A DNA stretch of 8,497 bases, from assembly GCA_002418185.1 (NCBI GenBank), contig DIDN01000091.1:11778-20274 (forward strand), given 5' to 3'. The stretch is from Deltaproteobacteria bacterium UBA5799 (GTDB taxonomy: Bacteria > Desulfobacterota > GWC2-55-46). The notes beneath the pieces are model-generated. The model saw nothing but the letters and a program-made list of their open reading frames with translations, did no database searches and had not been told where the DNA came from. The position numbers and the translations under genes are program-made. Positions 1-5,653 of this stretch are shown one piece after another; position 1 is the first letter of the stretch; the number at the start of each line of letters is the position of its first letter.

Positions 1-6
1 CGCCTC

Positions 7-13
7 TTTTTTT
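7..13 (+). other. T-run at window edge, possible tail of a truncated terminator
   Basis: Seven consecutive T residues follow a short GC-rich stretch at the extreme left edge. This would fit the U-tract of an intrinsic terminator for a plus-strand gene upstream, but the stem would lie outside the window, so it cannot be verified. Confidence 0.2.
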
Positions 14-31
14 GTGCCGTATTCCGTTTTC

Positions 32-118
32 CGTCATTCCCGGCAGCGAATCGACCGAGAGCACTCGCGCCTTCCCGATTCCCCGGATACGGGATTCTTG
101 GCCCCGCCCGGAATGTCT
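32..118. repeat. Imperfect inverted-repeat intergenic sequence
   Basis: This non-coding stretch before the AEC gene contains several short complementary arms. TCCCG at 73-77 can pair with CGGGA at 90-94, and CCCG at 82-85 can pair with CGGG at 90-93. ATTCC near 36-40 faces GGAAT near 111-115. The mix of CATTCCCG-like and CGGGATTC-like pieces resembles degenerate dispersed palindromic repeats common between genes of many proteobacteria. With a single copy in the window, repeat status is an inference. Confidence 0.25.
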
Positions 119-159
119 TTTTACGGAACAGTCAAAAACTCCTTCACCAGGCAGCCGCC

Positions 160-1038
160 ATGGAAATAGTAAAGGTCCTCTCCATAGTATTCCCGGTCTT
201 CAGCATAATCGGCCTCGGGTACCTCTTCGCGAGCTTCCGGAAGATGAGCCTCGAACCGATAATAGACCTCCTCCTTTACCTCACCATCCCGGCCCTGGTA
301 ATATCGTCGCTCTCGCACAGGAAGCTCGTCATCGCCGACCTGGCCGTCGTCTCTTTCTCCGCGCTCGTGGTGGTGCTCGGCACGGGCGTGCTCGCGTTCC
401 TGTACCTGAAGGCCGTAGGGAGGGAGGACCTCCGGGGCTTCTATCTCCCCGTCATGTTCATGAACTCCGGGAACATGTCATTCCCGCTCGCGCTCCTGGC
501 CTTCGGTCCCGAGGGGCTTTCGGTCGCCGTCCTCTACTACATAGCCATAAGCGTACTCGTCTATTCGCTCGGCATCTACATAGCGAAGGGCAAAGGCGGG
601 CTCTCGGAGATGTTCAGGCTGCCGCTCATCTACTCGGCGGTAATTGCCATAGGCCTCAACATCGCGGAGGTAAGGATGCCGGAGGCGCTCATTACCACCT
701 TCGACATGCTCGGCGCAGCGACCATACCCGTAATGCAGGTGGCGCTCGGGTACCGCCTCTATTCGGCGAGGCTCGCATATCCGGGAATCTCGCTTGCCGG
801 TACTGCCATAAGGATAGGGGGCGGGATTGCGGTCGCCTGGGGGGTCGTGAGCCTCTTCGGCATAGAGGGGCTCAACCAGCAGATAATACTCCTTTCTTCG
901 GGCATGCCCGCGGCAGTCATAAACTTCGTCGTAAGCCACAGGTACCAGGTGAACAGCGACCTCGTGGCCTCGACAATCGCACTCTCGACCCTCGTTAGCG
1001 TCTTTACGACGCCTGTTCTCCTTTTCTGGATAATGTAG
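160..1038 (+). CDS. AEC-family (auxin efflux carrier type) permease
   Basis: This is a 292-residue, very hydrophobic inner-membrane protein of the AEC/BASS-like transporter fold, which moves organic acids or other small anions in bacteria; the substrate cannot be read from sequence. Seen: the N-terminal segment FPVFSIIGLGYL (about 11-22) typical of TM1, a conserved Asn-containing segment NSGNMSFP (102-109) in the first half, and the related MPAAVIN (249-255) in the second half. These fit the inverted-repeat, roughly ten-helix architecture, and length is close to the usual 290-320. The ATG at 160 is the first start that gives a family-like N-terminus; the Shine-Dalgarno is weak (CCAGG about 9 nt upstream). 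It converges with the DUF218 gene, with one nucleotide between the stop codons and no terminator. The family call is secure. Confidence 0.88.
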   Translation: MEIVKVLSIVFPVFSIIGLGYLFASFRKMSLEPIIDLLLYLTIPALVISSLSHRKLVIADLAVVSFSALVVVLGTGVLAFLYLKAVGREDLRGFYLPVMFMNSGNMSFPLALLAFGPEGLSVAVLYYIAISVLVYSLGIYIAKGKGGLSEMFRLPLIYSAVIAIGLNIAEVRMPEALITTFDMLGAATIPVMQVALGYRLYSARLAYPGISLAGTAIRIGGGIAVAWGVVSLFGIEGLNQQIILLSSGMPAAVINFVVSHRYQVNSDLVASTIALSTLVSVFTTPVLLFWIM

Positions 1039-1039
1039 G

Positions 1040-1759
1040 TCAGATATACCCGTAGATGTGGTAAAGCACAATCCCCAGGTACTCCCACATGACCTCGCGC
1101 ATAAGGGCAAGCCTGTCTATGGCCGAGGTGCGGTAAGGCGTGTTGTCTTCTACCGGCGCGCACACGTACGAGAGGCCGAGCTTTTCGGCTACGAGCGAAG
1201 CCCTCTTCATGTGCGTGGGCGATGTGACTATGATGACCGACTCAAGGCCGTTGTCCTCCATGTATGTCTTTACGAACCTGAGGTTCTCGTAGGTGTTCAG
1301 CGCGCCCCTGTCCACCGCCATGTCTTCCGGCGGCATGCCGAGCTCGCGCGCCAGATCGCCCATGACGGACGCTTCCGGCAGGTATTCTCCAGGGCGCGCG
1401 CCGAGGACCGTATTCCCGAGCTTCCCCAAGGTGCCCTCAACCATGCCGCCGGTGAAGACTATCTTTCCGGCATGGCCCCGCTTGAAGAGGACGAGCCCTT
1501 TTATGAGCCGCTCGTTCGAGGCCGACCCCAGCGTGCCGTTCGGGTACGCGCCGCCGCCAAGCACCGCGATGACCCCGGCCTTGCCCAATGCGGGCCCGCT
1601 TACGATAAGCGGCCCGGCGAGCATGTTCGGAAGCGAAGTGAACATGGTTGCAAGGAGGATAGCGGCGGAAATGAGCGCCAGGACCTTTGCTGATTTTTTT
1701 AGTTTTCTCAACCGGAACACCGCTCGGATGTGATGGCGCCAAGAGCCCTGGGGCGTCAT
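1040..1759 (-). CDS. YdcF/SanA/ElyC-like DUF218 protein, membrane anchored
   Basis: 239 residues. A basic N-terminus (Arg/Lys-rich 8-25) is followed by one hydrophobic segment (about 24-48), giving a signal-anchor topology with the DUF218 domain probably outside the inner membrane. DUF218 signatures are clear: VIAVLGGGAYPNG (63-75), IVFTGGM (100-106), NTYENLRF (155-162) and IIVTSPTHMKRA (176-187). Characterised relatives (E. coli SanA, ElyC, YdcF) are linked to envelope integrity, cell-wall precursor carrier metabolism or SAM binding; the reaction here is unknown. The start is uncertain: ATG at 1759 has no visible Shine-Dalgarno, and in-frame GTG (codon 14) and TTG (codon 17) also precede the anchor. 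The stop lies one nucleotide from that of the facing AEC gene. Confidence 0.85.
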   Translation of the reverse strand: MTPQGSWRHHIRAVFRLRKLKKSAKVLALISAAILLATMFTSLPNMLAGPLIVSGPALGKAGVIAVLGGGAYPNGTLGSASNERLIKGLVLFKRGHAGKIVFTGGMVEGTLGKLGNTVLGARPGEYLPEASVMGDLARELGMPPEDMAVDRGALNTYENLRFVKTYMEDNGLESVIIVTSPTHMKRASLVAEKLGLSYVCAPVEDNTPYRTSAIDRLALMREVMWEYLGIVLYHIYGYI

Positions 1760-1890
1760 CTAAAAAATAGCCCGTAAGGGAGCCATTGTCCAGCATTTTA
1801 AGGGCCGAAGCACCTTTAATGACAGCACCGGGAGCTCATCCTGGGACCCCGTACCTTTTCTGGTTTTTCAATTTCAAACGGTGCCCGAGG

Positions 1891-1919
1891 TTTACAAGAA
1901 AACGCCGCCGTGATATGAT
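1891..1919 (+). promoter_or_regulatory. Sigma70-type promoter with extended -10, hydrogenase unit
   Basis: TTTACA (1891-1896), a 17-nt spacer, then TATGAT (1914-1919) preceded by TG-A, which makes an extended -10. Predicted transcription start is near 1926, leaving a leader of about 35 nt before the small-subunit ATG. It implies that the hydrogenase unit starts at the small subunit. Confidence 0.6.
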
Positions 1920-1948
1920 TTTATAGAAAACTCAAGCACTTACAAAAA

Positions 1949-1956
1949 AGGAAGGG
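1949..1956 (+). promoter_or_regulatory. Ribosome binding site of hydrogenase small subunit
   Basis: AGGAAGGG ends five nucleotides before the ATG at 1962. It fixes this start, which lies just before the first cluster-binding cysteine motif and leaves no room for a Tat signal peptide. Confidence 0.65.
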
Positions 1957-1961
1957 TTTCC

Positions 1962-2726
1962 ATGGGACCTCAGGAAAAACCCAGGGTCGCGTTCTTCTCG
2001 TTCACCTGCTGTGAGGGCTGCCAGCTGATGGTCCTGAGCTGCGAAAAAGAGCTGCCGGACATATTGAAGCACATAAAGATAGTGAACTTCAGGGAGGCCA
2101 TGAGCGAGAAGTCCGACGACTACGACATAGCCTTTGTCGAGGGCTCGATAAGCAGGCGCGACGAGATAAAAAAATTGAAGAAGGTCCGTAAGCAGGCCAG
2201 GGTGGTCGTGGCGCTCGGCACCTGCTCGTCTACCGGCGGTCTCAACTGCCTCAAGAACCGCTATCCGATGGAAGAGGTGAAGGAAGCCGTTTACGGGAAA
2301 AGGGCGGCTCTCAGCTACAAGCCCATCGACACGATCCCCGCACGGCCAATAGACGCGGTCGTAGAGGTAGATTATTACCTCCACGGCTGCCCCATATCAA
2401 AGAAAGAGTTCCTCTCCTTCCTTACTGCCCTCCTCATGGGCAAAAAGCCCGATACCGTTAACCATCCGGTCTGCGTGGACTGCAAGATGGCCGGCAATAT
2501 CTGCGTATTCGAGAAGGGCGGCCACTGCCTGGGCCCGGTCACCAGGGGCGGCTGCGACGCCATATGCGTCACCTACGGCACATGGTGCTGGGGCTGCAGG
2601 GGGCCTGTCGACAACCCCAATATCGACTCCCACCGTGAAACGCTCGAAAGGTACGGGCTTACCGCCGAGGACGTCGCGAAGAAGTTCGCTCTATACGGCG
2701 AGTGCGGGGGCGGGCGGAAGTGCTGA
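1962..2726 (+). CDS. [NiFe] hydrogenase small (delta-type) subunit, cytoplasmic
   Basis: 254 residues; the electron-transfer subunit of a soluble [NiFe] hydrogenase, passing electrons between the Ni-Fe site of the large subunit and outside carriers through Fe-S clusters. Proximal-cluster ligands are visible: C17 and C20 (CEGC), C88 (GTC) and C143 (HGCP). A C-terminal cysteine-rich block (C171, C174, C181, C189, C198, C202, C209, C212) can hold two more clusters; its GPVTRGGC and CWGCRGP motifs match the delta subunits of group 3b sulfhydrogenases and related group 3 enzymes. There is no Tat signal or C-terminal membrane helix, so it is cytoplasmic. The extra C-terminal C248 and C254 (CGGGRKC) are unexplained. 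It is first gene of a two-gene unit; the exact hydrogenase subgroup needs a tree. Confidence 0.92.
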   Translation: MGPQEKPRVAFFSFTCCEGCQLMVLSCEKELPDILKHIKIVNFREAMSEKSDDYDIAFVEGSISRRDEIKKLKKVRKQARVVVALGTCSSTGGLNCLKNRYPMEEVKEAVYGKRAALSYKPIDTIPARPIDAVVEVDYYLHGCPISKKEFLSFLTALLMGKKPDTVNHPVCVDCKMAGNICVFEKGGHCLGPVTRGGCDAICVTYGTWCWGCRGPVDNPNIDSHRETLERYGLTAEDVAKKFALYGECGGGRKC

Positions 2727-2742
2727 CCAGGCCCCGAGTATC

Positions 2743-2748
2743 AGGGGA
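2743..2748 (+). promoter_or_regulatory. Ribosome binding site deciding the large-subunit start
   Basis: AGGGGA sits nine nucleotides before the ATG at 2758. It favours this start over in-frame starts further upstream, such as 2635, which would overlap the small-subunit gene and add 41 residues unlike any hydrogenase N-terminus. Confidence 0.6.
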
Positions 2749-2757
2749 CACCGACAT

Positions 2758-4050
2758 ATGAAAAGAGACCTCAACATAAAAATACGCGAGATCACCAGGG
2801 TCGAAGGGCACGGCAACATCGTCATCGACGTCAAAAAGGGCGAGATAAAGGACCTTAAGCTCGAGATAATCGAGTCGCCCAGGTTCTTCGAGATGATGCT
2901 CCGCGGAAGGCGCTATGACGAGGCCCAGCACATCATGGCGCGCATATGCGGCATCTGCGCCGTAAGCCACACCTCGGCGTCGCTGCGGGCCATAGAGGAC
3001 GCCATGGACATAAGGATATCCAGGCAGGCGGCCCTCTTACGGAAGCTCGCGTTCGACGGCGAGATGCTCCAGAGCCACATACTCCACATATTCTTCCTCG
3101 TGCTTCCGGACCTCGCGGGCGTAGGGTCGATAGTCCCGCTCCTCGCCTCGCACCCTGAGATGGCCAGGACCGGGCTTGAGCTGAAGAGGCTCGCGAACGA
3201 AATATGCGAGACGGTCGGGGGCCGCCATATACACCCCATTTCCCTCTTCCCGGGCGGCGTGGTATTTACGCCGAAACCGGCGGACCTCAAAAAGCTCAGG
3301 GGGGAGCTTGAGGCCTCTTTTACCGGCCTCGAGGCCGCGCTCGAATTCCTCGTGAACGCGAAGCTCCCGGATTTTTCGCTCGAACGGGAGTTCATATCCC
3401 TTAAATCAAAAGGCGAGTACGCCTTCTACTCCGGGGAGCCGGTTTCAAGCCTCGGTAAAGAGATAGACCCCGGATGCTTCACCGAGGAAATAAAGGAATA
3501 CGTGGTCGAGCACTCGAGCGCAAAGCACGCTCGCTCGTCAAAGGGCACCTACATGGTCGGGGCGCTCGCGAGGGTCAACAACAACCGGCGCCAGCTCGGC
3601 CCCAGGGCAAAGGGGGCGCTAAGGGCATCGGGGATGAAACTGCCCTGTTACAACCCCTTCATGAACAACATGGCGCAGCTCATAGAGTGTTTCCATGCAG
3701 CCGAGGAGGCCATAGGCCTCATAGACGAGCTCCTTGACCTCGGGCCGAAAACAGAGCCGCTTGCAAAGCCAAAGGGCCACGGCAGGGGCGTAGGCATCGT
3801 CGAGGCGCCCAGGGGCACGCTCTACCACGAGTACGAGATAAACAAAGAAGGCATTATCGAGGGCTCGGTCTGCATAATCCCCACGGCGCAGAACCTCCGC
3901 TCCATAGAGGACGACCTGAGGGCCTTCGTGCCTATGCTCCTCGACAGGCCCAAGGCCGAAATAGCCAGGGGAGTTGAGACACTGGTCAGGGCCTACGACC
4001 CCTGCATATCCTGCTCAGCGCATATAATGGACGTAAGTTTCATGGAATAA
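2758..4050 (+). CDS. [NiFe] hydrogenase large (catalytic, alpha) subunit
   Basis: 430 residues; carries the Ni-Fe(CN)2CO site where H2 is split or formed. Seen: RVEGHG (14-19); the L1 motif RICGICAVSH (62-71) with C64 and C67; GGRHIHP (154-160); EAPRG (349-353) with R352, the position of the conserved catalytic-site arginine; and the C-terminal L2 motif DPCISCSAH (414-422) with C416 and C419. All four Ni-ligand cysteines are present, so it should be active. Only eight residues follow H422, so any maturation cleavage removes a very short tail. Start chosen at 2758 because of its Shine-Dalgarno and because the conserved RVEGHG then falls at the usual distance. It follows the small subunit by 31 nt. 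No diaphorase, ferredoxin-like, membrane or maturation gene is adjacent. Motifs and partner fit group 3 (3b-like). Confidence 0.93.
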   Translation: MKRDLNIKIREITRVEGHGNIVIDVKKGEIKDLKLEIIESPRFFEMMLRGRRYDEAQHIMARICGICAVSHTSASLRAIEDAMDIRISRQAALLRKLAFDGEMLQSHILHIFFLVLPDLAGVGSIVPLLASHPEMARTGLELKRLANEICETVGGRHIHPISLFPGGVVFTPKPADLKKLRGELEASFTGLEAALEFLVNAKLPDFSLEREFISLKSKGEYAFYSGEPVSSLGKEIDPGCFTEEIKEYVVEHSSAKHARSSKGTYMVGALARVNNNRRQLGPRAKGALRASGMKLPCYNPFMNNMAQLIECFHAAEEAIGLIDELLDLGPKTEPLAKPKGHGRGVGIVEAPRGTLYHEYEINKEGIIEGSVCIIPTAQNLRSIEDDLRAFVPMLLDRPKAEIARGVETLVRAYDPCISCSAHIMDVSFME

Positions 4051-4144
4051 GCGGCATCTCCAAAACCGGCCCCGCCCAGCCTCCGCCCACCGATTCTCGC
4101 GCCTAACTCACTGATTTACTTGTATTTTCCAGACCTACTCGGAC

Positions 4145-4173
4145 TTGACAGTCTTTCCGGAAAGGACTATATT
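4145..4173 (+). promoter_or_regulatory. Strong sigma70 promoter of the Hsp20 gene with internal palindrome
   Basis: A consensus TTGACA (4145-4150), a spacer of exactly 17 nt and TATATT (4168-4173). The spacer contains the perfect 12-bp palindrome CTTTCCGGAAAG (4153-4164), an operator-like placement. There is no sigma32-type -10, CIRCE or HAIR sequence, so regulation may be by a repressor or activator bound in the spacer. Confidence 0.7.
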
Positions 4174-4230
4174 TAAATTAGGCCAAGATGTGACAAGTGA
4201 GAGCAGGCGGTCAAGGCGGGAGGTGATATT

Positions 4231-4707
4231 ATGGCAGATCTGAGGAAATGGGAGCCTTTAAGGGAGCTTGCCAACATCCAGAAGGACATGGACGACCTTT
4301 TCACGAGGTTCTTCGGCGGGTTCACGCCCAGGGGCCTGTTCAGGAGGGAGTTCCGGGGCGAGTGGTATCCCCTCGTTGACAGCTACATGAAGGACAATAC
4401 GTTCGTAGTCCGCGCCGACATCCCCGGTGTGGACCCCAGGGACATCGACATCTCGGTCACCGGCAACGTCCTTACGATCAAGGGCGAGAGGAAGGCCGAG
4501 GTCGAGGAGAAGAAAGAGGGCTATCTCTTCCACGAGACCACCTTCGGCTCCTTCGAGAGGTCGCTGACTCTCCCCGAGGGTGTCGAGACCGCGAAGATCC
4601 ACGCGGGCTACAGAAACGGCGTACTCGAGATAACGATGCCTGCCAAGGCAGAGGCGCTTCCGAGGAAGGTCAAGATCGAGGTCGAGGAAGGGAAGAAGGC
4701 GGCCTGA
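4231..4707 (+). CDS. Small heat-shock protein, Hsp20/alpha-crystallin family
   Basis: 158 residues; an ATP-independent holdase chaperone that binds unfolding proteins as large oligomers in the cytoplasm. The N-terminal arm (1-45) has the WEPLRELANIQKDMDDLF-type pattern common in bacterial class A proteins. The alpha-crystallin domain follows (about 46-140), with YRNGVLEITMP (127-137) carrying the family's G-V-L signature. The C-terminal tail holds an I-x-V motif (149-151) that docks neighbouring subunits, and ends in basic residues. Start fixed by GGGAGGTGAT (4218-4227), an excellent Shine-Dalgarno. It is monocistronic with its own promoter and is followed convergently by rubrerythrin, a second stress gene. 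Confidence 0.95.
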   Translation: MADLRKWEPLRELANIQKDMDDLFTRFFGGFTPRGLFRREFRGEWYPLVDSYMKDNTFVVRADIPGVDPRDIDISVTGNVLTIKGERKAEVEEKKEGYLFHETTFGSFERSLTLPEGVETAKIHAGYRNGVLEITMPAKAEALPRKVKIEVEEGKKAA

Positions 4708-4759
4708 AAAAGCCGCTTGAAAGAGAAGCCTCGATAAAAGCCGCCTGTCTCATTCAATG

Positions 4760-4790
4760 AAAAAGACCCGGGCCGAAACGGCCCGGGTCT
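4760..4790 (-). terminator. Rho-independent terminator of the rubrerythrin gene
   Basis: A perfect 12-bp GC-rich stem (arms 4764-4775 and 4779-4790) with a 3-nt loop. Read on the minus strand it is followed by a run of Ts (4764-4760), starting about 27 nt after the rubrerythrin stop. On the plus strand no T-run follows, so it is oriented for rubrerythrin, though the stem may also hinder Hsp20 read-through. Confidence 0.85.
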
Positions 4791-4816
4791 CGCATTCAGA
4801 GCCATTCCGGCTCGGC

Positions 4817-5392
4817 TCACCAGTTCTCCTCCAGGAGTTCGAAATGCGCCTGCGGGTGGTCGCACGCGGGGCACCGGGACGGCGCGCCCGGGGATTCGTG
4901 TACGTAGCCGCAGTTCCGGCACCTCCACTTGACCGTTCCGTCGCGCTTGAAGACGCGTCCCTTCTCGATATTCTCAAGGAGGCCCAGGTAGCGCCTCTCG
5001 TGCTGCTTCTCGGCGATTGCGATGGCCCTGAAGACCGCTGCCACGAGCGGGAAGCCCTCTTCGCTGGCAGTCTTCGCGAACTCCGGATACATGACCGCGT
5101 GCTCGTGGTTCTCGCCCTCTGCCGCGGCCCTGAGGTTGGCGGCGGTTTCCCCTATCACGCCAGCCGGAAAGGCCGCGACGACTTCCACTTCGCCTCCCTC
5201 GAGGAACTTGAAAAGCCTCTTTGCGTGCTCCTTCTCGTTGTCGGCCGTCTCGGCAAATAGCCAGGCTATCTGCTCGTACCCTTCCTTTTTAGCCTGCGAC
5301 GCGAAATAGGTATACCTGTTCCTCGCCTGCGATTCCCCGGAGAATGCCGCGAGCAGGTTCTTTTCGGTCTTTGTCCCCTTTAAGCTTTTCAT
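4817..5392 (-). CDS. rbr: Rubrerythrin
   Basis: 191 residues; a cytoplasmic non-haem di-iron peroxidase that reduces H2O2 with electrons from rubredoxin or a similar donor, protecting anaerobes. All expected ligands are visible: E20, E53, E94, E97, E128 and H131 for the di-iron site, with H56 also present, and C158, C161, C174, C177 (CRNCG...CPAC) for the C-terminal rubredoxin-like FeS4 centre. The order (ferritin-like domain about 1-145, rubredoxin domain 150-191) and length match the classic Desulfovibrio type. The start has a Shine-Dalgarno-like AGGGGTGAG just upstream. It is monocistronic, with a promoter dyad on one side and a strong terminator on the other. No rubredoxin or PerR gene is in the window. 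Confidence 0.97.
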   Translation of the reverse strand: MKSLKGTKTEKNLLAAFSGESQARNRYTYFASQAKKEGYEQIAWLFAETADNEKEHAKRLFKFLEGGEVEVVAAFPAGVIGETAANLRAAAEGENHEHAVMYPEFAKTASEEGFPLVAAVFRAIAIAEKQHERRYLGLLENIEKGRVFKRDGTVKWRCRNCGYVHESPGAPSRCPACDHPQAHFELLEENW

Positions 5393-5430
5393 CCGCTCAC
5401 CCCTGAAAAAGATTTTCTTCCGCGCCGGCC

Positions 5431-5459
5431 ATTATACCTTAACCGTATAAATTTTAAAG
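5431..5459 (-). promoter_or_regulatory. Rubrerythrin promoter with operator-like dyad
   Basis: On the minus strand a perfect TATAAT (5431-5436) lies about 40 nt before the start codon. A poor -35 (CTTTAA, 5454-5459) sits 17 nt upstream. The dyad TTATAC-N7-GTATAA (5432-5450) overlaps the -10 box. A weak -35 plus a dyad suggests control; AT-rich dyads at peroxidase promoters are often Fur/PerR-family sites, but the match here is only partial. Confidence 0.5.
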
Positions 5460-5497
5460 TAAAGACTGGCTCTCCACAATGGTAGCAGGCAGAGGCC

Positions 5498-5527
5498 TTG
5501 TTATTGCCAGGACAATCCTGATATGAT
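5498..5527 (+). promoter_or_regulatory. Probable MscS gene promoter, extended -10
   Basis: TTGTTA (5498-5503), an 18-nt spacer, then TATGAT (5522-5527) preceded by TG-A. The nine-base TGATATGAT is identical to that of the hydrogenase promoter. The leader would be about 120 nt. Confidence 0.45.
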
Positions 5528-5555
5528 ATTTTATATGATGACCCGAAGGTTTTTG

Positions 5556-5584
5556 GAATGCGCCGCGTTTGTCAGCGCGCATTC
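5556..5584 (+). other. Hairpin in the MscS gene leader
   Basis: GAATGCGC (5556-5563) pairs with GCGCATTC (5577-5584); two further G-C pairs (5565-5566 with 5575-5576) extend it past one bulged C, leaving an 8-nt loop. No T-run follows on either strand, so it is not an intrinsic terminator. It may be a structured leader or a lone palindromic repeat. Confidence 0.4.
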
Positions 5585-5653
5585 AGGGCAGGAAAGCCTG
5601 GCTCAGGACTCCTCTCTTGAAACCTTTCGAAGAATAAACGGGGGTGCTTAAAG

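Noticed and set aside
233..244. CTTCCGGAAG palindrome in the AEC gene similar to the Hsp20 spacer palindrome
   Set aside because: It lies inside codons for Phe-Arg-Lys in a coding region, so it is most likely chance.
12..998. 328-codon open frame overlapping the AEC permease on the same strand
   Set aside because: It is a frame shadow: Arg/Pro/His/Gly-rich translation with no family motif, while the other frame encodes a clear transporter.
1760..1961. Small gene or RNA between the DUF218 and hydrogenase genes
   Set aside because: No frame has a convincing start, ribosome site and composition; only the hydrogenase promoter is supported there.
2635..2757. Upstream in-frame extension of the hydrogenase large subunit
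   Set aside because: It would overlap the small-subunit gene by 92 nt and adds a low-complexity Ser/Arg-rich stretch; the ATG at 2758 has a Shine-Dalgarno and family-like N-terminus.
4051..4144. Terminator after the hydrogenase large subunit
   Set aside because: No stem followed by a T-run is visible; C-rich sequence only.
4764..4790. Hairpin as terminator of the Hsp20 gene
   Set aside because: No T-run follows on the plus strand; the T-run is on the minus-strand side, so it is assigned to rubrerythrin.
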